From Deltaproteobacteria bacterium (GTDB lineage: Bacteria; Desulfobacterota; Desulfobacteria; Desulfobacterales; Desulfatibacillaceae), in the NCBI GenBank assembly GCA_019308705.1, contig JAFDHW010000019.1:1-15587 (forward strand): DNA of 15,587 nucleotides. The letters are read 5' to 3'. The translations under genes and the position numbers were made by a program. Position 1 is the stretch's first letter, and every line of letters starts with the position of its first letter. The notes beneath the pieces were generated by a model. That model was not told the DNA's origin and ran no database searches. It was given only the letters and a program-made list of their open reading frames with translations. This document shows, piece by piece, positions 1 to 7,433 of this stretch.

Positions 1-2
1 GA

Positions 3-56
3 GCCTGGTTCATGTGCGATGCGCCCGCGTTCCACCAGGGGCCGCGCCCGTTATAG
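3..56 (+). CDS. 3' end of an unidentified CDS (partial)
   Basis: Frame 3 reads 17 codons and then TAG, giving a C-terminus AWFMCDAPAFHQGPRPL. Nearly every third position is G or C, as in the verified genes of this window, and a strong plus-strand terminator follows about 90 nt later. This fits the tail of a gene that begins outside the window. No family can be recognised from 17 residues. The other two plus frames are also open here, so the call rests on codon bias and the terminator only. Confidence 0.4.
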   Translation, partial: AWFMCDAPAFHQGPRPL

Positions 57-146
57 GCCGAACGCCGCGCCCGCTCCTCGCCAAGCCCCAAACGCATCAG
101 GCTCCTGGCCCGGGTTCGGGCGCGCTTCCATTGCCGCCGCCGGTCG

Positions 147-176
147 GCGGCCCTGCACGGCGGGGCCGCTTTTTTT
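147..176 (+). terminator. Rho-independent terminator
   Basis: A 7-bp perfect stem (GCGGCCC at 147-153, GGGCCGC at 163-169) with a 9-nt loop is followed at once by seven T (170-176). It ends the transcript entering from the left edge and separates it from the flavin reductase gene. Confidence 0.8.
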
Positions 177-247
177 GGGGGAGTGGCGGGCAAATCCGGT
201 TTTTGGTATCCTGGATTCGCCCCGCCGCGCAGGAAAGGACAACGCCC

Positions 248-823
248 ATGCCCTGGCAATCCCTTGGAGCCGTCCCCCTGGCTTTTCCCGCCCCCGCGTG
301 GGTCATCGGCACCTACGACCACGAAGGCAAGCCCAACGTCATGACCGCCGCATGGGGCGGCATCTGCTGCTCCAAGCCCCCGTGCCTTTCCATGTCCCTC
401 AGAAAGGCCACCTACACCTATTCCAACCTTGTCGAGCGCCGCGCCTTCACCGTGAACGTGCCTTCGGCGGATTTCGTCAAGGAGACGGATTTTTTCGGCA
501 TGGCCTCGGGGAAAAACACGGACAAACTCTCCGCCACAGCCCTGACCCCGGTGAAGAGCAGCCTGGTGGACGCGCCCTGCGTGGAGCAGTTTCCCATGGT
601 CATCGAGTGCTCCCTGCTCCATTCCCTGGAAATCGGGCTCCACACCCTGTTCGTGGGCGAGATAAAAGACGTGAAGGTGAAAAAGGACGTGCTCTCGCCT
701 TCCGGGACCCTGGACATGAAAAAGGCGGCTCCCCTGGTGTTCGCGCCCGTGGCGCGTTTCTACCACACGGTCGGCCCGGCCCTGGGCCCGGCGTTTTCCC
801 TGGGCAAGGAATTCATGAAATAG
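248..823 (+). CDS. Flavin reductase family protein (flavoredoxin-like, FMN-binding split barrel)
   Basis: The product is 191 aa. The start at 248 is chosen because AGGAAAGG (231-238) lies a proper distance upstream; the frame is open further upstream but crosses the terminator at 147-176. The sequence has the flavin-reductase-like split-barrel pattern: an N-terminal PAWVIGTYD strand, GKPNVMTAAWGG, a PPCLSMSLRK strand, a RAFTVNVPS strand, and a late HTLFVGEIKDV strand. Family members bind FMN and act as NAD(P)H:flavin reductases, or as electron carriers such as the flavoredoxin of Desulfovibrio. The protein should be cytoplasmic, as no signal peptide is seen. It contains CC in GGICCSKPPC, but a redox role for these cysteines is not established. 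The msrA selenoprotein gene follows 89 nt downstream on the same strand, so cotranscription is possible. The family is secure; the physiological partner is unknown. Confidence 0.88.
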   Translation: MPWQSLGAVPLAFPAPAWVIGTYDHEGKPNVMTAAWGGICCSKPPCLSMSLRKATYTYSNLVERRAFTVNVPSADFVKETDFFGMASGKNTDKLSATALTPVKSSLVDAPCVEQFPMVIECSLLHSLEIGLHTLFVGEIKDVKVKKDVLSPSGTLDMKKAAPLVFAPVARFYHTVGPALGPAFSLGKEFMK

Positions 824-912
824 GGTTTTTCCTCCTCCTGCCCGCGCTTGCCCATTACCTGCAAATAATTGCTTTTTGAAAGTAAAGGGCCCTTGTCCCG
901 GCAGGAGAAACC

Positions 913-1626
913 ATGAATTCCACCCGGCGAAAAGCCCCCTGGGCGGTTGTGGCGGCGGTTCTTGGGGCCGCCGCGGCCACGCACGCCATGCTGGTTTCAG
1001 CCGAATCTTCGCCCTTTTCCGTGGCGGCGTCCCTTTTTGAAACCAGCGGCGGAAAACATTCCATGGCAATCTTCCTGGACACCCCCCCTCATCCCGGCGC
1101 CAAGGTGGCCGTATTCGCCGCGGGCTGATTCTGGGGCGTGGAAGCGCGGTTCGGGCGTTACGAGGGCGTGATCTCCACCCGGGTGGGATACACCGAAGGG
1201 GACGAACCCGCGCCCACCTACCACGACATAGATGGCCACACCGAGGCCGTGCGGGTGGAGTACGACCCGGCGGTCCTCTCGTACCAGGACCTTCTGGACC
1301 GCTTTTTTGAAAGCCGCAATCCGCACCTGCCGGCCTGGAAACGGCAGTACATGTCCGCGGTGTTCGCCGTGGACGCGGAGCAGGAGCGAGCGGCCCGCCA
1401 AAAGGTGCGGGCCGTGGAGGAGAAAGAAGGCGGGCCGGTTCGCACCAAGGTGCTGGCGGCGGGGCCGTTCCGGGCCGCGGAGGATTACCACCAGAAGTTC
1501 TACCTCCAGCAGCACCGTGAGGCGCTGGCGGACCTGGCCCAGCGGCACAAGACCTTTTGGGAGTTCGAACCGCCGGTCCCCCTGGCCTCCCTTTCCGGGG
1601 TTTTCGTTCCCCGTATTATTTGTTAA
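913..1626 (+). CDS. msrA: Peptide methionine sulfoxide reductase MsrA, selenocysteine-containing, probably exported
   Basis: Reading through the TGA at 1126-1128 joins two in-frame halves into a 237-aa MsrA. The TGA falls at residue 72 in AVFAAG-U-FWGVEARF, exactly where MsrA enzymes have the catalytic cysteine of GCFWG. Downstream family marks include GYTEGDEPAPTYHD, GHTEAVRVEYDP, a QYMSAVF segment corresponding to QYRSAIF, and EDYHQKFYLQQH. MsrA reduces the S epimer of methionine sulfoxide in proteins, and Sec in place of Cys usually raises its activity. AGGAG (903-907) supports the ATG at 913. Residues 9-25 are hydrophobic and end THA, so a signal peptide and periplasmic location are likely. 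The only cysteine is the very last residue (Cys237). The aspartate of the usual DxGxQYRS segment appears to be missing. Sec decoding is inferred from the alignment and the SECIS-like hairpin downstream. Confidence 0.88.
1126..1162 (+). promoter_or_regulatory. UGA(Sec) codon and bacterial SECIS-like hairpin of msrA
   Basis: After the TGA at 1126-1128 a stem forms between 1143-1147 (AGCGC) and 1155-1159 (GCGTT, one G-U pair). The apical loop is GGTTCGG (1148-1154). An A-A mismatch outside the stem can be followed by further pairs. The loop begins 19 nt after the TGA and opens with GG, which fits the usual bacterial SECIS pattern: loop 16-37 nt downstream and a G among its first two bases. Such elements bind SelB to recode UGA. 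The stem is short, so the call leans on position and on the protein evidence. Confidence 0.65.
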
Positions 1627-1663
1627 TATGTATACCAAACCGGTTGTCCGACCCTTCCCTGGA

Positions 1664-1677
1664 CGCTCCCCGGAGCG
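1664..1677. other. Short palindromic hairpin between msrA and the TRAP gene
   Basis: CGCTCC (1664-1669) and GGAGCG (1672-1677) form a 6-bp stem with a 2-nt loop, 37 nt after the msrA stop. There is no T-run, so it is at best a weak terminator or RNA-stabilising hairpin. Confidence 0.35.
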
Positions 1678-1707
1678 GACCGTACACCCCCAAAATCAGG
1701 AGTCCTT

Positions 1708-2733
1708 ATGCGGGCTTTTTCACGCCTTCTGTGCACAGCCGCTGCGGCCGCCGTGCTGGCCGCCTGGCCGGCTTCTGCCCGGGAGCAAAAGGTGGTTTGG
1801 AAGATTGGAACCCTGGTTCCCCGGGGCATCGGCTACGCCCGCCAGATTGAGGAGATCCTCAAGCCCGGCGTCCAGGAGGCCACGGACGGGCTGTTGTCGC
1901 TCAAGGTGTATTACGGCGGGGTTCTGGGCGACGACGAGGACTACCTGCGCATGATCCGGGAAGGCAGGCTGGACGGCACCGGCGCCAGTGCCCAGGGCGC
2001 GCTCATGGCCTGCCCGGAAATGGGGGCCTTAGCCCTTCCCTTTTTGTTTTCCGGGTACGACGAGGTGGATTACGTAAAGTCCAGGCTGTTCCCCGTGTTC
2101 GACGAGATGCTCCGGGAACGGGAGCTCAAGTTCCTTTTGTGGGTGGACCAGGGGTTCGACCAGTTCTACAGCGTGAACCGGCCCGTCACCAGCGTGGAGG
2201 ACATGCGCCGGGGCCGGTTCCTCACCTGGATGGGGCCCATGGAACAGGCGTTTTTCCGCAGGCTCTCCGCCGACTTCGTGCACGTGGAGGTTCCGGATTT
2301 CAACGACGCCCTGCGCCGGGGCCGGGCCGACGCCTACCTTGGCCCCCCCATCTGGGCCGTGGCCACCCAGCTGTATTCCGTAGTCAAGTACATCAACATG
2401 ACCGACGTGCGCTATTCCCCGGCCATGTGCACAAGCTCCCTTTCCGCGTGGGAGGCCCTCCCCGGCTGGTGCCAAGAAAACATCGAAAAACGGCTGACAA
2501 CCTGGCAGGACGCCTTCTGCCGGGCCTCCCGCCGCGACAACGCCAAGGCCCTGGAGGCCATGCGGCAATACGGCCTGACCATGGCGCGCTCCACCGCGGA
2601 AGAGAAAAGGCGGATGAAGGAGATGCTGGCGCCCCTGGGGCAGGAGCTGGCCGGAGATTTGTACCCCCCGGAGGTCCTGGAGCAGATCCGCGGGCTGTTG
2701 GCGGAATACAGGGACAAGAAGGCGTCCCGCTGA
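1708..2733 (+). CDS. TRAP transporter solute-binding protein, DctP family (orphan)
   Basis: The product is 341 aa with a signal peptide (MRAFSRLLC, an alanine-rich core, ending ASA about residue 24), so it should be periplasmic. AGGAG (1698-1702) sets the ATG. The mature protein starts with VVWKIGTLVPRG and continues with a YYGGVLGDDEDYLRMIREG segment, LALPFLFSGYDEVDYV, a FLLWVDQGFDQFYS strand, and PVTSVEDMRRGRFLTW in the position of the family's peDlkGlKiR region. This is the DctP/SBP_bac_7 plan of extracytoplasmic receptors that capture organic acids or related solutes. No DctQ or DctM membrane subunit lies in the window. Many deltaproteobacterial DctP proteins are likewise unlinked to them, so the partner and ligand are unknown. 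AT-rich sequence at 1615-1636 could hold a promoter, but no convincing -35/-10 pair was found. The family is secure, the substrate is not. Confidence 0.85.
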   Translation: MRAFSRLLCTAAAAAVLAAWPASAREQKVVWKIGTLVPRGIGYARQIEEILKPGVQEATDGLLSLKVYYGGVLGDDEDYLRMIREGRLDGTGASAQGALMACPEMGALALPFLFSGYDEVDYVKSRLFPVFDEMLRERELKFLLWVDQGFDQFYSVNRPVTSVEDMRRGRFLTWMGPMEQAFFRRLSADFVHVEVPDFNDALRRGRADAYLGPPIWAVATQLYSVVKYINMTDVRYSPAMCTSSLSAWEALPGWCQENIEKRLTTWQDAFCRASRRDNAKALEAMRQYGLTMARSTAEEKRRMKEMLAPLGQELAGDLYPPEVLEQIRGLLAEYRDKKASR

Positions 2734-3071
2734 GCGGCGTGCGGGGTTCCGCGGCCCGACCGCCGGACGCTTTCCGCCGCCTCGACGAAATCATCCAGAC
2801 CCCCGTGGCTGCTCAAGCCCTTCGTGACTTCCCCGCCGCAATGTGAATAACCCGGAAAATTCCCTTGCCCTTGTTGCTAGTCACCCGTGGGACGAGTATC
2901 CTTGCTTCGTGGAGGCAGGAAACGAACCAGACCGAAGCCCCGCGGCCATGGCGGGTTGCGGGGCATGGTGGAGGAACCCGTCGCCCGCCTGCTTCACCTT
3001 CGGAGCAGGGACAACAACAAGGCCCGCCGGCGGCGCATCCGCGTCCGCTTGTGACTCGAAGGGAAATCGCC
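2734..3071 (+). promoter_or_regulatory. 338-nt intergenic region with a candidate structured 5' leader
   Basis: No convincing ORF is present. The stretch from about 2900 to 3060 has several complementary segments on the plus strand: a 7-bp stem 2937-2943/2958-2964 (GCCCCGC/GCGGGGC), a hairpin 2988-2993/3004-3009 (CCTGCT/AGCAGG), and a pairing 2932-2937/2998-3003 (CCGAAG/CTTCGG) that encloses the first stem and competes with the second. GGA-containing single strands (GGAGGCAGGA, GTGGAGGAA) lie between them. A weak promoter-like pair TTGCTA / 17 nt / TATCCT occurs at about 2874-2902. I could not match it to cobalamin, SAM, TPP, Moco or ZTP riboswitch signatures. It could be an undescribed leader or only GC-rich coincidence. 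Confidence 0.35.
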
Positions 3072-4478
3072 ATGGATGCCGCAGCACATCATAATGATTA
3101 CGACGCGGTCATCGTGGGCGGCGGGCCGGCGGGGCTTTTCTGCGCCCTTTCCCTGGGCGAGAACACGAGCGCCCGGGTCCTCCTGGTGGAGCAGGGCCAG
3201 GGGCCGGAAAAGCGGCTGTGCCCCTTAAACGACAAGGCCGGAAAGTGTTTGGGGTGCGACCCCTGCCAGATCCTCTCCGGCGTGGGCGGCGCGGGACTTT
3301 TTTCCGACGGCAAGCTGAACTTCATCCCCCGGCTGGGAAAGACCGACCTCACCCAGTTCGTGGGCCGCGAAGGGGCCGAAACGCTCATCGACCAGACCGA
3401 ACAGATCTTCAACCGGTTCGGCATGGACGCCCCGGCGTATCCCACGGACATGGACGCGGCCCGGGAGATCCGCAAGAACGCCCGCCGCCACGGGGTGGAG
3501 CTCCTCCTCATCCGCCAGAAGCACTTGGGCTCGGACCGCCTGCCCAACCACATCCGCGACATGGTGGACGAAATCGGCAAACGCGTCACCATCCACACGG
3601 GAGAAAAGGCCAAGGACGTGGTGGTGGAAGGCGGGCGGGTCAAGGCCGTGGTCACGGACAAGGCCACCTACCGCTGCAAGTACGCGGTCCTGGCCCCGGG
3701 CCGGTCCGGCGCGGAGTGGGTGGCCCGGGTGGCCGCGGCCCACGGCATCGACGTCAGCCAGCGGGGCATCGAAGTCGGCGTGCGCGTGGAGGTGCACCAC
3801 GAAACCATGGCGGACCTGTGCCGCGTGATCTACGACCCCACCTTTTTCATCCAGACCCGGAAGTACGACGACCAGACCCGCACCTTCTGCACCAACCACC
3901 GGGGCTACGTGGTGCGGGAAACCTACCGCGACTTCGCCTGCGTCAACGGCCACGCCTTCAGGGACAAGAAGTCGGAAAACACCAACTTCGCCCTGCTCTC
4001 CAAGGTGGTGCTAAACGAGCCGGTCACGGACAACCAGGCCTACGGCGAGGCCATCGGCAGGCTGGCCTCCGTGGTGGGCGGCGGCCTGCCCATCCTCCAG
4101 CGCTACGGCGACCTGAAACGCGGCCGCCGGTCCACCTGGAGCCGGGTGAAAAAATCCTGGGTCAGCCCCACCTTCACCCACGTGGTGTGCGGCGACATCG
4201 CCATGGCGCTCACCGAGCGCATCACCGCCAACCTGGTGGAAGCCCTGGAGCGGCTGAACATGGTCATCCCCGGCGTGGCCAACGACGAAACCCTGCTCTA
4301 CGCCCCGGAGATCAAGTTCTTCGCCACCCAGGTGGACACCGACGGCAACCTGGAAACCTCGGTCAGGGGCCTGTTCATGGCCGGAGACGGCCCCGGCGTG
4401 GCCGGAAACATCGTCTCCGCCGCCGCCACCGGCCTCATCCCGGCACGGGAGATCGCCAGAAGACTGGGGGAGGGGTGA
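3072..4478 (+). CDS. FAD-dependent oxidoreductase, COG2509 type
   Basis: The product is 468 aa. The ATG at 3072 is preceded by GAAGGGA and lies just before the FAD-binding fold; the longer upstream frame has no domain. Residues 10-30 are a Rossmann dinucleotide-binding motif (DAVIVGGGPAGLF, GxGxxG at 16-21). Next comes the cysteine-rich signature of the COG2509 family, RLCPLNDKAGKC with CDPC, then GVGGAGLFSDGKLN. The C-terminus has a second FAD contact region, GLFMAGDGPGVAGNIVSAAA, typical of GidA/HI0933-like flavoproteins. Members are described only as uncharacterised FAD-dependent dehydrogenases, so the substrate is unknown. No signal peptide is seen, so it should be cytoplasmic. The four clustered cysteines (in RLCPL, GKC and CDPC) could bind metal or act in redox chemistry, but this is not shown. 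The hydrolase gene follows 81 nt downstream, possibly in the same transcript. Confidence 0.85.
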   Translation: MDAAAHHNDYDAVIVGGGPAGLFCALSLGENTSARVLLVEQGQGPEKRLCPLNDKAGKCLGCDPCQILSGVGGAGLFSDGKLNFIPRLGKTDLTQFVGREGAETLIDQTEQIFNRFGMDAPAYPTDMDAAREIRKNARRHGVELLLIRQKHLGSDRLPNHIRDMVDEIGKRVTIHTGEKAKDVVVEGGRVKAVVTDKATYRCKYAVLAPGRSGAEWVARVAAAHGIDVSQRGIEVGVRVEVHHETMADLCRVIYDPTFFIQTRKYDDQTRTFCTNHRGYVVRETYRDFACVNGHAFRDKKSENTNFALLSKVVLNEPVTDNQAYGEAIGRLASVVGGGLPILQRYGDLKRGRRSTWSRVKKSWVSPTFTHVVCGDIAMALTERITANLVEALERLNMVIPGVANDETLLYAPEIKFFATQVDTDGNLETSVRGLFMAGDGPGVAGNIVSAAATGLIPAREIARRLGEG

Positions 4479-4559
4479 AGGCCCCTGCACCCCCTTCCCC
4501 GACAAACCTTGGTTCGGGAATGTTCCGCATTTCCTTTGTACGGCAAGGGGAGGATTGCC

Positions 4560-5450
4560 TTGGCAAACGTGGAAGCGAACGGGATGAAGCTGGAATACGA
4601 GGCGTTCGGGGACGCTTCGGACCCGTGCATTCTGCTGTTGATGGGGCTGGGCGGGCAACTGGTGCGGTGGCCGCAGGCCCTGGTGGAGGACCTCGCTTCA
4701 CGGGGTTTCCGGGTGATCCGGTACGACCACCGGGACGTGGGGCTGTCCGAGAAGATGGATTCCGCGGGGGTCCCCAACCTCCTGGAGGTGCTCCAGGCCG
4801 GGGAGCAGGGAAAGGAGCCGGACATCCCCTACACCCTGGCGGACATGGCCGCGGACGCGGCCGGACTGCTGGACGCGTTGGGCATCCAGTCCGCCTGCGC
4901 GTGCGGGGTGTCCATGGGCGGGATGATCGCCCAGCGCCTGGCCCTGAACTTTCCCCAAAAGGTGTCCGCCCTGGTGTCCATGGAGTCCACTCCCGGCGGC
5001 AAGGACCTGGCCCCGCCCGCGGACGACGCCGTGGCCGCCTTGCTCGCCGTGCCCCCCAACGACCGCAAAGCCTACGTGGAGCACATGGTGTGGGTGTTCA
5101 CCGTGTTTTCCGGCGGCAGTCCCGCCTTTGACCCGGACCACGAGCGAAAGATGGCGGCGGTCTCCTTTGACCGGTGCTTCTACCCCCCGGGCGTGGCCCG
5201 CCAGACCGCCGCGGTGCTGTCCGCGCCTCCCCGCGCCGAAGAACTTTCCCGGGTGGCCGTCCCCGCCCTGGTCCTCCACGGCCAACGCGATCCCCTCATT
5301 CCCCCGGCTCACGGCCGAGCCACCGCGGACGCCCTGCAAAACGCCCGCCTGTCGCTTTACGAAGACCTGGGCCACGGCCTGGCCTACCCCTCCCTGTGGC
5401 CCAAAATGGCCGAAGAGGTCGCACAAACCGCGAAGCTGGGATTGGAATGA
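4560..5450 (+). CDS. Alpha/beta-fold hydrolase
   Basis: The product is 296 aa. The start is chosen as TTG at 4560 because AGGGGAGG (4546-4553) lies 6 nt upstream and the protein then begins ANVEANGMKLEYEAFG, the usual first strand of the fold; a longer frame from 4509 lacks this support. The oxyanion region is LLLMGLGGQLVRW (about 25-37). The nucleophile elbow GVSMGG places the serine at 118, the acid is Asp244 in GQRDPLIPP, and the base is His272 in LGHGLAYP. YDHRDVGLSEK is typical of the RdmC/haloalkane-dehalogenase-like hydrolases. It should be a soluble esterase or lipase-like enzyme; the substrate cannot be told from sequence. It ends convergently to the acyl-CoA ligase, with strong palindromes between. 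Confidence 0.85.
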   Translation: MANVEANGMKLEYEAFGDASDPCILLLMGLGGQLVRWPQALVEDLASRGFRVIRYDHRDVGLSEKMDSAGVPNLLEVLQAGEQGKEPDIPYTLADMAADAAGLLDALGIQSACACGVSMGGMIAQRLALNFPQKVSALVSMESTPGGKDLAPPADDAVAALLAVPPNDRKAYVEHMVWVFTVFSGGSPAFDPDHERKMAAVSFDRCFYPPGVARQTAAVLSAPPRAEELSRVAVPALVLHGQRDPLIPPAHGRATADALQNARLSLYEDLGHGLAYPSLWPKMAEEVAQTAKLGLE

Positions 5451-5486
5451 AGGGCTTCAGGATGAATTTTCCGGGTGGGACCGCCG

Positions 5487-5633
5487 CAAGGGGATGACCT
5501 GTTCCAGGCTTTCGGAAAGCAAGGATTCATCGGGGGCTACGGGTTTCAGCCTTTCCATGCCATGAACCTCAGCCAGCCCGGCCGGTGTCCACCGGAAACA
5601 CGGACGGAACCGGCCGTTGATCCGTATGCCGTG
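5487..5633 (-). pseudogene. Decayed higBA toxin-antitoxin relic
   Basis: On the minus strand one open frame encodes IRINGRFRPCFRWTPAGLAEV (5630 downward), which matches the C-terminal core of HigB/RelE-type toxins (IRINDQ.RICFRW...VEIVDYH). It runs directly into MERLKPVAPDESLLSESLEQ (from 5558), which matches the N-terminus of HigA antitoxins (M.RLKPVHPGE.LLEEFL). The toxin lacks its N-terminal half and its last residues, and its stop codon is lost. The antitoxin stops after about 25 residues, before its helix-turn-helix. The two pieces are fused in frame by deletion. Neither protein can be functional, so this is a remnant. Assignment is from remembered family consensus, without a database search. 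Confidence 0.6.
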
Positions 5634-5651
5634 TGGCCCGGCCGAACCCAA

Positions 5652-5670
5652 GGGAATGCGCGGCATTCCC
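5652..5670. terminator. Perfect hairpin in the convergent intergenic region
   Basis: GGGAATGC (5652-5659) pairs perfectly with GCATTCCC (5663-5670) around a 3-nt loop. No T-run follows on either strand. It may help end or protect transcripts from either side. Confidence 0.4.
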
Positions 5671-5697
5671 GGTCCGGGAGTTTCGGGGAGGGGTGTG

Positions 5698-5729
5698 GGG
5701 GAACCCTTTTTGCACAAAAAGGGTTCCCC
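5698..5729. terminator. Long palindrome after the acyl-CoA ligase gene, possible bidirectional terminator
   Basis: A perfect 14-bp stem (5698-5711 with 5716-5729) has GGGGAACCC outside, a T5/A5 block next to the loop and a GCAC loop. It lies 15 nt past the stop of the minus-strand acyl-CoA ligase gene. The T-run is inside the stem rather than after it, so it is not a textbook terminator. A closely similar hairpin (GGGGGAGCCCCTTTTT) occurs between nikK and nikL, where a MITE has split it. It is therefore probably a repeated intergenic palindrome of this genome. Confidence 0.6.
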
Positions 5730-5744
5730 GACGACCGGCTTCTT

Positions 5745-7433
5745 CTATTTCCGCAATTGCTTCTTGTCGATCTTGCCCACGGCGGTCATGGGAAGTTCTT
5801 CGCGGATTTCGACCTCTTTGGGGACTTCGTAGGGGGCGAGCTTGGCCTTGGCCATCTTGACGATGTCCTGCTTCACCTCTTCGGGATCCTTGTCCTTGTA
5901 GGCGGCGCCCAGGGTGACGAAGGCCTTCACCAGTTCCGAGCCCGGCCGCTCCGGGTTGGGACGGCCGGTGATGGCGATCATTTCCACAGCCGGGTGTTCG
6001 GCCAGGATGTCCTCCACCTTGCGGGAGAACACCTTGAACCCGGAGACGATGATCATGTCCTTGGTGCGGTCCACGATGCGCAGGTAGCCGTCCTCGTCGA
6101 ACACGGCCACGTCGCCGGTGTGCATGTACCCGTCCTCGTCCACGGCCTTCTTGGTTTCCTCGGGCTTCTTGTAATACCCGGCCATGACCTGGGGACCCTT
6201 GATGCACATCTCGCCCGGGCTGCCCACGGGCACGGGCTCGCCGGTGGTGGTGTCCAGAAGCTTTATGTCCGTGTTGATGAGCGGCAGGCCGATGGACCCC
6301 AGCTTCTTCTCGCCCTTCATGGGGTTCATGACGGTCAAGGGCGAGGTTTCGGTCATGCCGTAGACCTCCAGGAGCTTGCCCTCGCCCACCACGGACTCCA
6401 GCTCCCTCTGGGACTCCTCCGGGAAGGGGCTGGCCGCGGAGATGCAGACCTCCAACTGGGAGTGGTCCAGTTGGCGGAACTTGGGGTTGGCCAGCAAAAG
6501 CTGAAAAAGGGACGGCACGTTCACCAGCGTGGTGGGGCGGTACTTGGCGTACTGCTTGCAAATGGCGTCCGTGTCGCGCGGGTTGGGGATGAGCACCTGG
6601 GTCCAGCCCAAGTACACGCAGTTTTCGCAGAAGAAAAGCCCGGCGATGTGGAAGAAGGGAAACCCGGAAAGGGCCAGGCCCTCGCCGGGGTTCCACCCCA
6701 GCCAGCGCTGGACGATGAGCAGGTCCGCCATCACGTTTCTATGGGTGAGCATGGCGCCCTTGGGAAGCCCCGTGGTGCCCCCGGTGTATTGGAGATACGC
6801 CGTGTCGTCCGGCGTGATCTCCACGTCCGGGTGGGAGTCGGAATACCTGCCAGGGACAAGCAGGTCCCTAAATTCGATCACCCGTTTTCCGGCAAGGGAG
6901 GTCACCTTGCCCGTGGGGATCTTTTTCAACAGCTTGCCCAGGGTGCGCTTGACAAAGGGCAGGAAGGTGCCGATGGAGGTGGCGACCACCACCTTGAGCT
7001 GGGGAAGCTCACCGGCGATGGGCACCAAGCGGTTTTCAAAAATGGCGTCCAAGGTCACCAGACCCTTGGCGTCGGAGTCCGCGAGCTGATGGATCATCTC
7101 CTCGGAGGACAAAAGAGGGCTGATGCCGGAGACCACGCACCCGGCCTTTAAGGTGCCCAGCCAGGCGATGACGTACTCGGGGATGTTGGGCAGGTTGATG
7201 CCCACCACGTCGCCCTTGGCAAGGCCGGCGGAAATCAGCATGTCGGCGAACCGGTTGGAGAGGACGTCCAGTTCCCGGAAAGTGACCTTGGCGCCCATAT
7301 AATAGAAGGCCGCCTTGTCGGGGAAACGGTCCAGGCCGTCGCGCACGGCTCTCACGTAGGTGGTTTCCCACACCGAGGGATCCAGGTCCTCCATGCCGGG
7401 GTCATACGATTTCCGCCAGAATCGATCTTCCAT
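5745..7433 (-). CDS. Long-chain fatty acid--CoA ligase / AMP-dependent synthetase
   Basis: The product is 562 aa. The start at 7433 follows a very strong AGGAGGAGG (7438-7446); an in-frame extension upstream crosses the promoter and is rejected. The protein is an ANL-superfamily acyl-adenylating enzyme: P-loop YTGGTTGLPKG at 216-226, the aromatic FPFFHIAGLF segment, the adenine site VYGMTETSP, the HTGDVAVFDEDG motif, the hinge region DRTKDMI, and the catalytic lysine near the C-terminus in TAVGKIDKK (Lys554). It should convert a fatty or other carboxylic acid, ATP and CoA to acyl-CoA, AMP and PPi, at the cytoplasmic face of the membrane. Length and motifs match FadD-like ligases, but chain-length preference cannot be read. 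It is transcribed alone, between a good promoter and a strong palindrome. FadD is likely; another carboxylate substrate is possible. Confidence 0.88.
   Translation of the reverse strand: MEDRFWRKSYDPGMEDLDPSVWETTYVRAVRDGLDRFPDKAAFYYMGAKVTFRELDVLSNRFADMLISAGLAKGDVVGINLPNIPEYVIAWLGTLKAGCVVSGISPLLSSEEMIHQLADSDAKGLVTLDAIFENRLVPIAGELPQLKVVVATSIGTFLPFVKRTLGKLLKKIPTGKVTSLAGKRVIEFRDLLVPGRYSDSHPDVEITPDDTAYLQYTGGTTGLPKGAMLTHRNVMADLLIVQRWLGWNPGEGLALSGFPFFHIAGLFFCENCVYLGWTQVLIPNPRDTDAICKQYAKYRPTTLVNVPSLFQLLLANPKFRQLDHSQLEVCISAASPFPEESQRELESVVGEGKLLEVYGMTETSPLTVMNPMKGEKKLGSIGLPLINTDIKLLDTTTGEPVPVGSPGEMCIKGPQVMAGYYKKPEETKKAVDEDGYMHTGDVAVFDEDGYLRIVDRTKDMIIVSGFKVFSRKVEDILAEHPAVEMIAITGRPNPERPGSELVKAFVTLGAAYKDKDPEEVKQDIVKMAKAKLAPYEVPKEVEIREELPMTAVGKIDKKQLRK

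Noticed and set aside
1..60. Possible 3' end of a tRNA or RNase P RNA at the left edge
   Set aside because: No CCA-adjacent acceptor or TPsiC arm and no ACAGAA motif; a short GC3-rich coding frame ending at 56 explains it better.
1138..1626. Separate MsrA gene starting at GTG 1138
   Set aside because: It would lack the catalytic residue and the FWG motif. The upstream 71 codons are in frame, with a good ribosome-binding site, so a single gene with Sec is the better reading.
3218..5131. Plus-strand 637-residue open frame rich in Arg, Gly and Pro
   Set aside because: It is a frame-shifted shadow of the COG2509 and hydrolase genes caused by high GC; the composition is not protein-like.
5475..7151. 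Plus-strand 558-residue open frame opposite the acyl-CoA ligase
   Set aside because: It is antisense to a well-supported gene and its His/Gly/Val-rich composition is that of an antisense shadow.
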